A stretch of DNA of 64,000 nucleotides from Flavobacterium salilacus subsp. salilacus (GTDB taxonomy: Bacteria; Bacteroidota; Bacteroidia; Flavobacteriales; Flavobacteriaceae): NCBI RefSeq assembly GCF_004634195.1, contig NZ_SKBP01000005.1, positions 124,001 to 188,000 of the forward strand, written 5' to 3'. This document shows positions 25,918 through 34,226 of this stretch, one piece after another. The stretch's first letter is position 1. Each line of letters opens with the position of its first letter. The notes beneath the pieces are model-generated. The model did not search any database. It worked only from the letters and a program-made list of their open reading frames with translations, and had not been told where the DNA came from. The translations under genes and the position numbers were made by a program.

Positions 25918-26472
25918 CTATTCTTTTTCAGCCATTGCTTCAAAGTTAATATCATTATAAGCACTGTCTGTAAGTGTTTGGTCAGCAGCTTTTTCTTCTT
26001 TCAGTGTTTCATGTAAAAGTTTTGCAGCTTCGTCCTGTCCCAGTGTTTTTGCAAAAGTGCATAGAGTACCGTAAGTCGCAATTTCGTAATGCTCTATTTT
26101 TTGAGCAGCGGCAATTATTCCGGCATCCCGAACCGCACCTGATTTTGTTTCTTTCATAATGTCTTCACCTTCTTCAAGAAGCCCTGCCATTGCCTCACAT
26201 TTTTTACCCGAAGCTTTTTCACCTATCAATTCAAATACTTTTTCCAATCGGGTAATATGACCTTCCGTTTCTTTAGTATGATCATTAATAGCTTTTACAA
26301 GACTTTTTGTAGTTGCATTTTTAGCAATTGTGGGCAATGTCTTTAGCAAAGCTTTTTCTGCCCAGTAAATATCCTTTAAAGAATCAATATATAATTCTTT
26401 AAGACCTTCTGCAGCACTTGATTTTGCTTTTACTTTCGTTGCGCTTTTTGTTGTTTTTGTTTCTGTTCCCAT
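25918..26472 (-). CDS. YciE/YciF-family ferritin-like protein (DUF892)
   Basis: The 184-residue protein has a basic, Thr/Lys/Ala-rich N-terminal tail of about 20 residues and then the DUF892 four-helix domain: GLKELYIDSLKDIYWAEKALLKTLP, HTKETEGHITRLEKVFELIGE, AAQKIEHYEIATYGTL and LLHETLKEEKAADQTL. The spaced Glu and His residues are the diiron-type ligands of this ferritin-like family. Members are stress-induced in other bacteria; the biochemical role is unknown. It is monocistronic, facing sucD across a terminator. Confidence 0.88.
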   Translation of the reverse strand: MGTETKTTKSATKVKAKSSAAEGLKELYIDSLKDIYWAEKALLKTLPTIAKNATTKSLVKAINDHTKETEGHITRLEKVFELIGEKASGKKCEAMAGLLEEGEDIMKETKSGAVRDAGIIAAAQKIEHYEIATYGTLCTFAKTLGQDEAAKLLHETLKEEKAADQTLTDSAYNDINFEAMAEKE

Positions 26473-26650
26473 AATGTTTATTATTTTTGATTAGTTAAAA
26501 ATTTCGATTTTTATCGAGCTCACTATCAAAACTAATCAATGTGTAAAAGGTTGCATATTAACCAAATCATAAAAAAATGTCGCTCTAAGGATTATTTAAC
26601 TTATAGTATAGTACATTTCTTATATACTCAATTTTAATTGTATTTTTATT

Positions 26651-27145
26651 ATGAAAAAGGCTTTTGACCCTATAATTTTCCCCGAGTCTAAAATTCTTAT
26701 TCTGGGTACTATGCCGGGCGAAAAGTCATTGGGGTTACAACAGTATTATGGAAATAGGGGTAATCAGTTCTGGAAAATATTGTTTACGCTCTTTAGACAG
26801 CCGTTTACTACTGATTATGAATTAAGAAAAAATTTACTGAAGAATTATGATATTGCTCTGTGGGATGTATTGCAATATTGCGAGCGAGAGGGGAGTTTAG
26901 ACAGTAAAATTAAGAATGAACAACCTAACGATTTCAATATTTTTTACAAAAAGTTCCCTAACGTTAAATATGTATTTTTTTCCAGTAAAAACGCATATGC
27001 GTATTATAACAAATATATAGGATTGAGAGAGGAGTTGGTTTATGATATATTACCGTCGCCAAGTGGGGCAAATGCATCTATGCCATTTTTGAAAAAGCTG
27101 GCTGTATGGGAGGCTAAAATATTACCGCTTGTTAATAAGCAGTAA
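26651..27145 (+). CDS. DNA-deoxyinosine glycosylase (uracil-DNA glycosylase superfamily)
   Basis: The 164-residue protein shows the uracil-DNA glycosylase fold signature ILILGTMPGEKSLGLQQYYGNRGNQFWKIL, followed by YDIALWDVLQYCEREGSLDSKI (the loop after the catalytic motif), VKYVFFSSKNAY and a late PSPSGANASMPFL motif. This combination matches the small family that removes hypoxanthine from deoxyinosine in DNA. It probably acts alone in base-excision repair in the cytoplasm. It begins 178 bases from the divergent YciF-like gene. Confidence 0.87.
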   Translation: MKKAFDPIIFPESKILILGTMPGEKSLGLQQYYGNRGNQFWKILFTLFRQPFTTDYELRKNLLKNYDIALWDVLQYCEREGSLDSKIKNEQPNDFNIFYKKFPNVKYVFFSSKNAYAYYNKYIGLREELVYDILPSPSGANASMPFLKKLAVWEAKILPLVNKQ

Positions 27146-27172
27146 CGTGTTCGGTTAAGTTAATTATGACTA

Positions 27173-27271
27173 TTAAGTCATAAAATATTTTTGCAGTTTT
27201 CTCTGTCTGTAGTTTCTTATTCTTGCCTGCACCATATACTTCAATCTGTATTTTAAAGCTTTCAGTTTCAT
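27173..27271 (-). CDS. Possible short gene: basic 32-residue peptide
   Basis: An ATG at 27271 opens a 32-codon frame ending at TAA 27173. The peptide is strikingly basic, with a Lys/Arg residue at nearly every third position (MKLKALKYRLKYMVQAR, then RNYRQRKLQKYF), and could form an amphipathic helix. It is one of two candidate elements in the 353-base gap between two plus-strand genes. No promoter element was seen before it. I do not recognise it; it could also be chance. Confidence 0.35.
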   Translation of the reverse strand: MKLKALKYRLKYMVQARIRNYRQRKLQKYFMT

Positions 27272-27429
27272 AATTAAACTCTTTTTGTTTTCGTATGCAA
27301 TTTCATCATTTTATTGGTAATAGAGTTTAATTTTATATTAAACATATATTAAAAATGTATCAGTTGTTTTACAAGTGTTTAAGTGGATTTTAAATAAACA
27401 TCTTTATAACAAAAAGTATTGTTTTATTA

Positions 27430-27459
27430 AAATTTTGATTGCTCAAGCAATCAAAATTT
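27430..27459. repeat. Perfect 14-bp inverted repeat before an exported protein gene
   Basis: AAATTTTGATTGCT and AGCAATCAAAATTT are exact reverse complements separated by two bases (CA). No T tract follows, which argues against a simple terminator. A TATATTTG promoter element lies 5 bases downstream (27464-27471), so the dyad covers the -33 region and could be an operator. Confidence 0.75.
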
Positions 27460-27498
27460 GTATTATATTTGGTTATATCGATATTTATAGTGCCATAT

Positions 27499-27963
27499 AT
27501 GAAAAAGCTTGTATTTTTTCTGTTGCTATCTGTTTCCTGTTTTGCACAGGTAAGTAATTTTTATGTAAAGGATAATGATTTGGTTTGGGAAAATGTCATT
27601 ATTACAGATCAAAATAATATTCCGGAACTTATACAACGCCACCCAAGGCTTAACATTATTTCAGCATCGGGTACTTTATATAAAGGAAAAGGAACAGAAA
27701 TAAAGCACATTTGTGAAGGCTGTTCATCTTATATGGATAATGAGTTATCTTTCGATTTCGAAATAAAACTAAGTGAAGGAAAATATGGTATAACAGTATC
27801 TAATTTAGTATATACACTATCACCACAAAAAACAGTTACAGCAGGTGATATTATGCTCAAGAATGGTGTTATTAAAAAAGAAATTGAGGAAGATCTTGCT
27901 TGCCTGAATAGGTTTTTCGGTAAAATATTCAGTATGACAACAGTTTATAAAAATAAGCTATAG
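27499..27963 (+). CDS. Small exported protein, unknown function
   Basis: The 154-residue protein has a clean signal peptide, MKKLVFFLLLSVSCFAQ. The frame is open further upstream, to 27439, but that stretch runs through the inverted repeat and the promoter element, so the ATG at 27499 is chosen. The mature part is mixed alpha/beta with two cysteines (HICEGCSSYMD) and an amphipathic end. It has some resemblance to DUF4468-type periplasmic domains, but this is weak. It converges with the PAS protein gene, 6 bases between stops. Confidence 0.72.
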   Translation: MKKLVFFLLLSVSCFAQVSNFYVKDNDLVWENVIITDQNNIPELIQRHPRLNIISASGTLYKGKGTEIKHICEGCSSYMDNELSFDFEIKLSEGKYGITVSNLVYTLSPQKTVTAGDIMLKNGVIKKEIEEDLACLNRFFGKIFSMTTVYKNKL

Positions 27964-27969
27964 CCTCTT

Positions 27970-28428
27970 TTAGTACAATTTGTCTTTCCCTGTATGATAT
28001 TTTGAAAAATCAACACATAAATTTAGTAATCCAATCATTTTTCCTGAAGTGTTAAACATAGGTTTAGGATTGCATTCTACATAAAATCGTTTTCCTTGAA
28101 TATTTTCTATAATCATTTCCTCCCGAAATGATTTTTCATGCTTTAAAGCCATAGCCATAGCCGTTTTGTCTATGGGTAATGGTTCTCCATTCATAGTATA
28201 TGAAGTCCATCCCGTATAATAATAATCTTTTCCTAATTCCGGAGTTGCATCCCAAAAGTTTGCTGCAGCCTTATTATAATATGTTATTCTGCCTTGAGTA
28301 TCGCAAGTATATATTATGGCAGGAGTAAATTCTATAAGCCTCGAAAAATATTCTTCTTTTATGATTGGTACACAATCATTATTTTTTTGAGGATTGTCCG
28401 AATCGCTAAAATATCCTATTTTGTCCAT
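27970..28428 (-). CDS. Single PAS-domain protein
   Basis: The 152-residue protein is essentially one PAS domain: EYFSRLIEFTPAIIYTCDTQGRITYYNKAAANFWDATPE, GKDYYYTGWTSYTMNGEPLPIDKTAMAMALKHEKSF, EEMIIENIQGKRFYVECNPKPMFNTSGKMIGLLNLCVDF. There is no histidine kinase, GGDEF or HTH part, and no signal peptide. A free PAS protein may bind a ligand and a partner kinase; none is encoded beside it. The upstream 295 bases (28429-28723) hold an AT-rich stretch with a terminator at its far end and no gene. Confidence 0.87.
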   Translation of the reverse strand: MDKIGYFSDSDNPQKNNDCVPIIKEEYFSRLIEFTPAIIYTCDTQGRITYYNKAAANFWDATPELGKDYYYTGWTSYTMNGEPLPIDKTAMAMALKHEKSFREEMIIENIQGKRFYVECNPKPMFNTSGKMIGLLNLCVDFSKYHTGKDKLY

Positions 28429-28664
28429 TTTAGTAGTTATTTAATTAATCCTTGTTGTGGAGAAAAAATATAAACCTTAATTAATCATCTATAAATTTAC
28501 ATAAAATTTATATTGAACCATATAAATGAATAAAATTAAAACATAATAGTTAAAAAAACGCAAAATATTAACATTTTAAGTGATTAATAATTACATCCAT
28601 CATTGCAGTAAATTATTTATATTGAACATGTATTTATTTAAATAATAGGATGTTAAAAGATCAC

Positions 28665-28700
28665 AAAAAAGGCTGCTAATCCAGATTAGCAGCCTTTTTT
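28665..28700. terminator. Bidirectional hairpin terminator after the OmpA-like gene
   Basis: AAAAAAGGCTGCTAAT pairs perfectly with ATTAGCAGCCTTTTTT across a CCAG loop. The A and T tracts allow termination from either side; it lies 24 bases after the end of the minus-strand OmpA-type gene. Confidence 0.88.
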
Positions 28701-28723
28701 AAAAATTAGGAATCAACAGTGTT

Positions 28724-29557
28724 TTATTTACTCTGATTTTTCATTTCTTTTTCTATCATATCATAAAACTGATCGATTTTAGGCAATACCAGTATTCTTG
28801 TTCTTCTGTTTCTTGCTCTTCCCTCAGCAGTAGTATTATCTTCAAGAGGCATATATTCACCTCTTCCCGAAGCTACAAGACGTTTAGGATCAATACCGTA
28901 ATCGTTTTGTAAAATTCGTACAATGGCAGTAGCACGCTTAACGCTCAAATCCCAATTATCTAAAAGTACAGGGTTGTTAATAGGCACATTATCTGTATGT
29001 CCTTCTACCATACATTCAAAGTCTGGTTTGTCTTTTACAATAGCAGCTACTTTACCTAATATCTCTTTAGCTCTGTCAGTAACTTCATATCGTCCGCTTT
29101 TAAACAACAGTTTGTCAGCGATAGAGATATACACTACTCCTTTTTCAACATTTACTTCAATATCCGGGTCGTTAACACCCACAGCTCTTTTAATACTTGT
29201 TACTAAAGCGAGTGTAACAGAATCTTTACGAGTAAGTGCATCTTGCAGCCTTGAGATTTTAAGGTCTTTCTCTTTTAAACTTTCCAACGACTTTTCAATA
29301 GTTTCGGCTCCTTTTGTAGAAAGTGTTGCAAAGTTATCCTTTGATACTTTAAGGTCTGAATTAGCCAGTTTAAGGTCTTCAATACGTGCAGCCATACCAT
29401 CTTTCTCTGCAAGACAAGTATTAAGCTTAAGTGTAGTGGAATTCAGCAGATCCTGAATTTCCTTGTTTTTGTTTTCCAACTCAGCAATTTTCTTCTTAGA
29501 CCCGCAAGAAGTAAGAGTTAGTGCTGCCAATGACAGTGTGATGATGATTCTTTTCAT
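28724..29557 (-). CDS. OmpA-family lipoprotein with coiled coil
   Basis: The 277-residue protein has a lipoprotein signal (MKRIIITLSLAALTLTSCGSKK, Cys at residue 18), a long charged coiled coil (about 25-110, LENKNKEIQDLL ... LKDALTRKDS-like heptads), and a C-terminal OmpA/MotB peptidoglycan-binding domain: VEGHTDNVPINNPVLLDNWDLSVKRATAIVRIL and RLVASGRGEYMPLEDNTTAEGRARNRRTRILVLP. It probably links the outer membrane to peptidoglycan. A TATTTTTG element at 29581-29588 lies upstream, and a strong hairpin terminator follows, so it is transcribed alone. Confidence 0.9.
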   Translation of the reverse strand: MKRIIITLSLAALTLTSCGSKKKIAELENKNKEIQDLLNSTTLKLNTCLAEKDGMAARIEDLKLANSDLKVSKDNFATLSTKGAETIEKSLESLKEKDLKISRLQDALTRKDSVTLALVTSIKRAVGVNDPDIEVNVEKGVVYISIADKLLFKSGRYEVTDRAKEILGKVAAIVKDKPDFECMVEGHTDNVPINNPVLLDNWDLSVKRATAIVRILQNDYGIDPKRLVASGRGEYMPLEDNTTAEGRARNRRTRILVLPKIDQFYDMIEKEMKNQSK

Positions 29558-29580
29558 AAATTTCAGGATTTTAGTTAATG

Positions 29581-29588
29581 CAAAAATA
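29581..29588 (-). promoter_or_regulatory. TAnnTTTG promoter element (TATTTTTG)
   Basis: On the minus strand TATTTTTG lies 23 bases before the ATG at 29557 of the OmpA-type lipoprotein gene. Confidence 0.55.
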
Positions 29589-29620
29589 ATAATTAATAAG
29601 AAAAAGATTAATTAAACTAC

Positions 29621-30625
29621 CTATAAACTATTGTTAAAATTACTACCAAATATCTTGCCATTTAAGACAAAATAGCGTACTACAATACTACGATTTTTAT
29701 AGTAATTTTTATATTGATTGGGCAGTCTTTTATTTAAAAAATAAAATAATTTTAAATAAAAATAAACATGTGCTTTTAATACTGCAAATGAGTGTGAAAA
29801 CTGTCCTTTTACGGCAAATTGCATACTGGCAACACCGTCCAGTGCAAGCCGTATAAACAGCACAGGAAATAATTGTTTAGCAGGTAAATTTTTCAGTAAC
29901 ATCCATAGCGAGTTTCTGAAATTAAGAAATGTTTTGTGTGAGCTGCTGTTTTTTAAAGTGGCACCACCTACATGATATATTACAGACTCGGCACAAAATC
30001 TAATGGTATAATTACTGTTGAAAGCTCTCCAGCATAAATCAATTTCTTCCTGATGAGCAAAAAAATCTTCATCAAAACCGCCAAGCTCCCAATAAACCTC
30101 CTTTCTTATAAAAAAGCAGGCGCCCGATGCCCAGAATATTTTGCTGTCGCTATATTGTCCGTTATCCTTTTCGATAGTATTAAAAATACGTCCCCTGCAA
30201 TACGGAAAGCCATACTTATCAATAAACCCGCCTGCTGCCCCTGCATACTCAAAATAATCGTGTTTGTAATAATCCAGTATTTTGGGCTGTATAATGGCTG
30301 TTTGATTGTCTTTTTCAAAAAGTGATACAATAGGAGAGAGCCAGCCTTCGGTAACTTCCACATCCGAATTGAGCAATACGTAAATATCTTCTTTAACTTC
30401 CTTGAGAGCCTTATTATAACCACCGGCATAGCCATAGTTTTTATCGTTACGTATCAGGGTTATATCAGGGTAGTATTCTTTTAAAAAATCAACAGAATCG
30501 TCAGCAGAAGCATTATCAGCAACATATATAGCAGCCTCTGGTGAATATTTAACCACAAAAGGTAAAAATTTTTCAAGCAACTCTTTGCCGTTCCAGTTGA
30601 GTATTACGATTGCTATACTTTTCAT
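29621..30625 (-). CDS. Family 2 glycosyltransferase
   Basis: The 334-residue protein is a GT-A fold glycosyltransferase. Visible motifs are IVILNWNGKELLEKFLP, VADNASADDSVDFL, NYGYAGGYNKALKE, and the metal-site region VLLNSDVEVTEGWL, followed by a predicted acceptor site ASGACFFIRKEVYWELGGFDEDFFAHQEEIDLCWR. It resembles the rhamnosyltransferase-like GT2 proteins that add sugars to surface polysaccharides or glycans; the sugar is unknown. A C-terminal part of about 90 residues carries basic and hydrophobic segments that may bind the membrane. The start overlaps the end of the HsdR-like gene by 4 bases (ATGA). Confidence 0.9.
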   Translation of the reverse strand: MKSIAIVILNWNGKELLEKFLPFVVKYSPEAAIYVADNASADDSVDFLKEYYPDITLIRNDKNYGYAGGYNKALKEVKEDIYVLLNSDVEVTEGWLSPIVSLFEKDNQTAIIQPKILDYYKHDYFEYAGAAGGFIDKYGFPYCRGRIFNTIEKDNGQYSDSKIFWASGACFFIRKEVYWELGGFDEDFFAHQEEIDLCWRAFNSNYTIRFCAESVIYHVGGATLKNSSSHKTFLNFRNSLWMLLKNLPAKQLFPVLFIRLALDGVASMQFAVKGQFSHSFAVLKAHVYFYLKLFYFLNKRLPNQYKNYYKNRSIVVRYFVLNGKIFGSNFNNSL

Positions 30626-31074
30626 TGATTAGTTTTAAAATCAGGAAGGTCATGTAAAAATATATATTTTCCCTGCTCATAATCCATTTGGCAAAAGTAA
30701 TGATTTAGCCCGTTAGTAACCATCATATATTGTGCTTTTGCTGTCATATTATAACGCGCAATTTGGTCAAAAGTATTTTGCGATATAGCTACGTTAGGTG
30801 CTTTACATTCTATCAATAAAAATATTTCTCCATTGGGTTGAAATACAACAATATCGTATCGTTTATTTAAATTATTAATTTTAATAACCTTTTCTACGTT
30901 TATGTATGATTTTGGGTACTGCCTGTTGTCCACTAATAAGCGTATCACATGCTGCCGTACCCATTCTTCGGGAGTGAGTACAATAAATTTTTTACGGATT
31001 TCATCAAAAATAGCCACCTTATTTTCACTATTTTTGAATCGGAATGTATAGTCTGGAAAATTCAACTTTTGCAT
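30622..31074 (-). CDS. Lone HsdR N-terminal domain protein (PD-(D/E)xK-like)
   Basis: The 150-residue protein corresponds to the N-terminal nuclease domain of type I restriction R subunits: YPKSYINVEKVIKINNLNKRYDIVVFQPNGEIFLLIECKAP carries the D...ExK nuclease-site pattern (Asp of YDIVV and ECK), and QIARYNMTAKAQYMMVTNGLNHYFCQMDYEQG follows. There is no helicase, HsdM or HsdS nearby, so it is not a restriction system. It may be a DNA-processing or house-cleaning nuclease. The start is the ATG at 31074; a GTG three bases earlier lies inside a TACATTTG promoter element (31079-31086 region). It overlaps the glycosyltransferase gene by 4 bases. Confidence 0.85.
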   Translation of the reverse strand: MQKLNFPDYTFRFKNSENKVAIFDEIRKKFIVLTPEEWVRQHVIRLLVDNRQYPKSYINVEKVIKINNLNKRYDIVVFQPNGEIFLLIECKAPNVAISQNTFDQIARYNMTAKAQYMMVTNGLNHYFCQMDYEQGKYIFLHDLPDFKTNQ

Positions 31075-31144
31075 CACACAAATGTATGTTTTTTTAGAGG
31101 TTCATTACAATACCATATAACAAGAATATAAACACATTTATATA

Positions 31145-32149
31145 GTGGACGAGGCTTTAAAAATAGTTAATGATATAAAAGCAGGAATAATAAAGCCCAT
31201 TTATTTTTTTATGGGCGAAGAACCTTATTATATTGATAAACTAACCGAATATATAGAAGATACCATACTTACCGAAGATGAAAAGGGTTTTAACCAATCA
31301 GTACTATACGGAAAAGACGTGAGTATAGAAGAAGTACTGTCTAATGCAAGGCGTTACCCCATGATGGCGGAAAGACAGGTGGTTATAGTAAAAGAAGCGC
31401 AGGAGCTTTCGCGAACTATAGATAAGTTAGAAAGTTATGCCGAAAACCCGCAACCCACCACAGTATTGGTTTTTGCTTACAAATACAAAACACTCGATAA
31501 ACGTAAAAAAGTAACCAAACTACTTAATCAGGCAGGAGTAGTATTTGAAAGTAAAAAACTATACGAAAACCAAGTAGGGGATTGGATAAAACGGGTACTT
31601 TCTGGCAAAGGGTATATTATAGAGCCCAAAGCTGCTGCTATGCTGGTAGAGTTTTTAGGTAACGACCTGAGTCGTATTAATAACGAACTGGATAAACTCA
31701 CTATAATATTACCCAAAGGAAGTACTGTAACTCCAAAAATTATTGAAGATAACATAGGGATCAGTAAAGATTATAATGTATTTGAATTAAGAAAGGCAAT
31801 AGGGGAGCGCGACCAATTAAAAGCTTATAAAATAGCCGATTACTTCTCTCAAAACCCAAAAGACAATCCACTGGTAATGACAACAGGACTTGTGTTTGGG
31901 TTTTTCTCGCAGTTATTACAATATCATGGATTAAAAGATAAAACCCCGGGTAATGCTGCTAAAATACTGCGTGTTAACCCTTACTTTATGAAAGATTATG
32001 ATATTGCCCTGCGTAACTACCCTATGAGAAAAGTGAGCAGCATAGTAGCCACATTGCGGGATATTGATGTAAAGAGTAAAGGAGTGGGAGCAAATGCCAT
32101 ACCGCAAAGCGATTTATTAAAGGAGATGTTGGTTAAAATTTTTAATTAG
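31145..32149 (+). CDS. holA: DNA polymerase III subunit delta
   Basis: The 334-residue protein is HolA, the clamp-loader subunit that opens the sliding clamp. Characteristic parts are the N-terminal AAA+ fold (IKPIYFFMGEEPYYIDKLTEYIEDT), AEYARRYP-like SNARRYPMMAERQVVIVKEAQEL, and the helical segments LEFLGNDLSRINNELDKLTI and NVFELRKAIGERDQLKAYKIA. The start is GTG at 31145, directly before the expected DEALKIVNDI start. It is divergent from the HsdR-like gene and followed by two plus-strand genes (small membrane protein, ettA). Confidence 0.93.
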   Translation: MDEALKIVNDIKAGIIKPIYFFMGEEPYYIDKLTEYIEDTILTEDEKGFNQSVLYGKDVSIEEVLSNARRYPMMAERQVVIVKEAQELSRTIDKLESYAENPQPTTVLVFAYKYKTLDKRKKVTKLLNQAGVVFESKKLYENQVGDWIKRVLSGKGYIIEPKAAAMLVEFLGNDLSRINNELDKLTIILPKGSTVTPKIIEDNIGISKDYNVFELRKAIGERDQLKAYKIADYFSQNPKDNPLVMTTGLVFGFFSQLLQYHGLKDKTPGNAAKILRVNPYFMKDYDIALRNYPMRKVSSIVATLRDIDVKSKGVGANAIPQSDLLKEMLVKIFN

Positions 32150-32198
32150 ACAATTAATAGCGATATTTGCTTTCTGAATAAATTTAGAAAAACATATC

Positions 32199-32378
32199 AT
32201 GGGAATGAACAAAAACACCATATTTGGGTGGGCATCTTTTATACTTTTCCTTATCGGAGCTGCCCTTGTACTGCTTGGTGTACTTAAATATAAAGATTAT
32301 GCCATAGGCTTTTCGGTAGTAGGTATTGGCTTTTTTGCTATATCTTGGGCGTTTAATGCGCTAAAAGGCAGAGTATAA
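32199..32378 (+). CDS. 59-residue two-helix membrane protein
   Basis: An ATG at 32199 opens a 59-codon frame ending at TAA 32376-32378. The peptide begins MGMNKNTIFGWASFILFLIG and has two hydrophobic helices (about 8-28 and 35-51) separated by a short charged turn (KYKDY) and ends with LKGRV. It lies 49 bases after holA and 34 bases before ettA, on the same strand. It matches the kind of short membrane protein I associate with the CAL67264 family of Flavobacteria, but this is from memory. Confidence 0.75.
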   Translation: MGMNKNTIFGWASFILFLIGAALVLLGVLKYKDYAIGFSVVGIGFFAISWAFNALKGRV

Positions 32379-32412
32379 AAACATATTGCATCACAATTTT
32401 AATTACATATAA

Positions 32413-34104
32413 ATGTCAGACGATAAGAAAGTAATATTTTCAATGTCCCGCGTTAGTAAAACGTATCAGGGGGCAAATAAACCAGTACTTAAAGATATAT
32501 ACCTGAGCTTTTTTTACGGAGCTAAAATAGGTATCTTAGGTTTAAACGGTTCAGGTAAATCAACTTTACTGAAAATTATAGCAGGAGTAGAAAAAAGCTA
32601 TCAGGGCGATGTGGTATTCTCTCCCGGTTATACCGTAGGGTATTTAGAGCAAGAACCGCAACTTGATGAAAATAAAACCGTTATTGAAGTAGTAAGAGAA
32701 GGGGTTGCCGAAACGGTTGCACTGCTTGAAGAATTCAATAAAATAAATGACAGCTTTGGCGATCCTGAAGTATATGAAGATGCTGACAAGATGCAAAAGC
32801 TGATGGACAGGCAGGCGGAACTTCAGGATAGAATAGATGCTTCCGGTGCTTGGGAACTTGATACTAAGCTGGAAATAGCTATGGATGCGCTGCGTACTCC
32901 TGAACCTGATACTCCTATCAATGTACTATCAGGCGGAGAGAAAAGACGTGTGGCACTTTGTCGTTTACTTTTACAACAACCTGACGTTTTATTACTGGAT
33001 GAGCCTACCAACCACCTTGATGCAGAAAGTGTATTGTGGCTGGAACAACACTTACAGCAATATCAAGGAACGGTAATAGCCGTAACGCACGACCGTTATT
33101 TTCTTGATAATGTAGCCGGGTGGATATTAGAACTGGATAGAGGAGAGGGGATACCCTGGAAAGGAAACTACTCTTCTTGGTTAGACCAAAAATCAAAACG
33201 TATGGAGCAGGAAGAAAAAGTAGCTTCAAAACGTCGTAAAACGCTTGAACGAGAGCTTGATTGGGTAAGGCAAGGAGCTAAAGGACGTCAAACCAAACAA
33301 AAAGCGCGTTTGCAAAACTATGACAAACTCTTGAATGAAGACCAAAAAGAGCTTGACGAAAAACTGGAAATATATATCCCTAATGGTCCAAGGCTGGGTA
33401 CGAATGTTATAGAAGCTAAAGGTGTAGCAAAGGCATTTGGTGATAAATTATTATACGAAAACCTTAATTTTACCTTGCCACAAGCCGGTATAGTAGGTAT
33501 AATCGGGCCGAATGGCGCGGGTAAAACTACTATATTCAGGATGATAATGGGCGAAGAAACGCCTGATAAAGGAGAGTTTACAGTAGGGGAGACTGTAAAG
33601 ATTGCTTATGTTGATCAGTCGCATTCTAATATTGACCCCAATAAAACCATTTGGGAAAATTTCTGCGATGGGCAGGAACTCATCATGATGGGGGGAAGGC
33701 AAGTGAACTCTCGTGCTTACCTTAGCCGATTTAATTTTAGTGGTAGTGACCAAAACAAAAAAGTAAATACACTATCGGGTGGAGAACGAAACAGATTGCA
33801 CCTTGCCATAACATTGAAAGAAGAAGGTAACGTTTTACTACTGGATGAGCCAACCAATGACCTTGATATTAATACACTACGCGCGCTTGAAGAAGGTCTG
33901 GATAATTTTGCCGGTTGTGCCGTAGTAATATCGCACGACAGGTGGTTTTTAGACAGGGTATGTACGCATATACTTGCATTTGAAGGAAACTCTGAAGTAT
34001 ATTTCTTTGAAGGAAGTTTCTCTGAATATGAAGAAAACAGGAGAAAACGACTGGGCGGAGATTTAACCCCGAAACGTATTAAATATAAAAAACTGATACG
34101 ATAA
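32413..34104 (+). CDS. ettA: Energy-dependent translational throttle protein EttA
   Basis: The 563-residue protein is an ABC-F ATPase with two nucleotide-binding domains. The first has GLNGSGKSTLLK, LSGGEKRRVALC, LLLDEPTNHLDAESVLWLE; the second has GPNGAGKTTIFRMI, LSGGERNRLHLA, LLDEPTNDLDINTLRALE. The linker between them carries the long charged helix (QEEKVASKRRKTLERELDWVRQGAKGRQTKQKARLQNYDKL) typical of EttA/ABC-F proteins, and there are no membrane segments. EttA binds the ribosomal E site and gates the first elongation steps when energy is low. A 22-bp hairpin terminator follows. Confidence 0.95.
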   Translation: MSDDKKVIFSMSRVSKTYQGANKPVLKDIYLSFFYGAKIGILGLNGSGKSTLLKIIAGVEKSYQGDVVFSPGYTVGYLEQEPQLDENKTVIEVVREGVAETVALLEEFNKINDSFGDPEVYEDADKMQKLMDRQAELQDRIDASGAWELDTKLEIAMDALRTPEPDTPINVLSGGEKRRVALCRLLLQQPDVLLLDEPTNHLDAESVLWLEQHLQQYQGTVIAVTHDRYFLDNVAGWILELDRGEGIPWKGNYSSWLDQKSKRMEQEEKVASKRRKTLERELDWVRQGAKGRQTKQKARLQNYDKLLNEDQKELDEKLEIYIPNGPRLGTNVIEAKGVAKAFGDKLLYENLNFTLPQAGIVGIIGPNGAGKTTIFRMIMGEETPDKGEFTVGETVKIAYVDQSHSNIDPNKTIWENFCDGQELIMMGGRQVNSRAYLSRFNFSGSDQNKKVNTLSGGERNRLHLAITLKEEGNVLLLDEPTNDLDINTLRALEEGLDNFAGCAVVISHDRWFLDRVCTHILAFEGNSEVYFFEGSFSEYEENRRKRLGGDLTPKRIKYKKLIR

Positions 34105-34171
34105 TTGATTGCTGTTCATTCTTTTTTCATAATAAGCCATATGTGTTTTGATTTAAAAGTACAGATAGTAT

Positions 34172-34221
34172 AAATATAAATAAAAAGCGACTCAAAAATG
34201 AGTCGCTTTTTATTTATATTT
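34172..34221. terminator. Perfect 22-bp bidirectional hairpin terminator
   Basis: A 22-base left arm (34172-34193, core AAAAAGCGACTC) and its exact reverse complement (34200-34221) enclose an AAAAAT loop. It separates the converging ettA gene and the outer membrane protein gene ending at 34227, and should terminate from both sides. Confidence 0.9.
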
Positions 34222-34226
34222 AATTA

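Noticed and set aside
28429..28664. Possible gene or RNA in the AT-rich stretch upstream of the PAS gene
   Set aside because: No open frame or structured element was seen besides the terminator at 28665-28700; short AT-rich repeats look like background.
30622..31074. Type I restriction-modification system
   Set aside because: Only the HsdR N-terminal domain is present; no HsdM, HsdS or helicase part is nearby.
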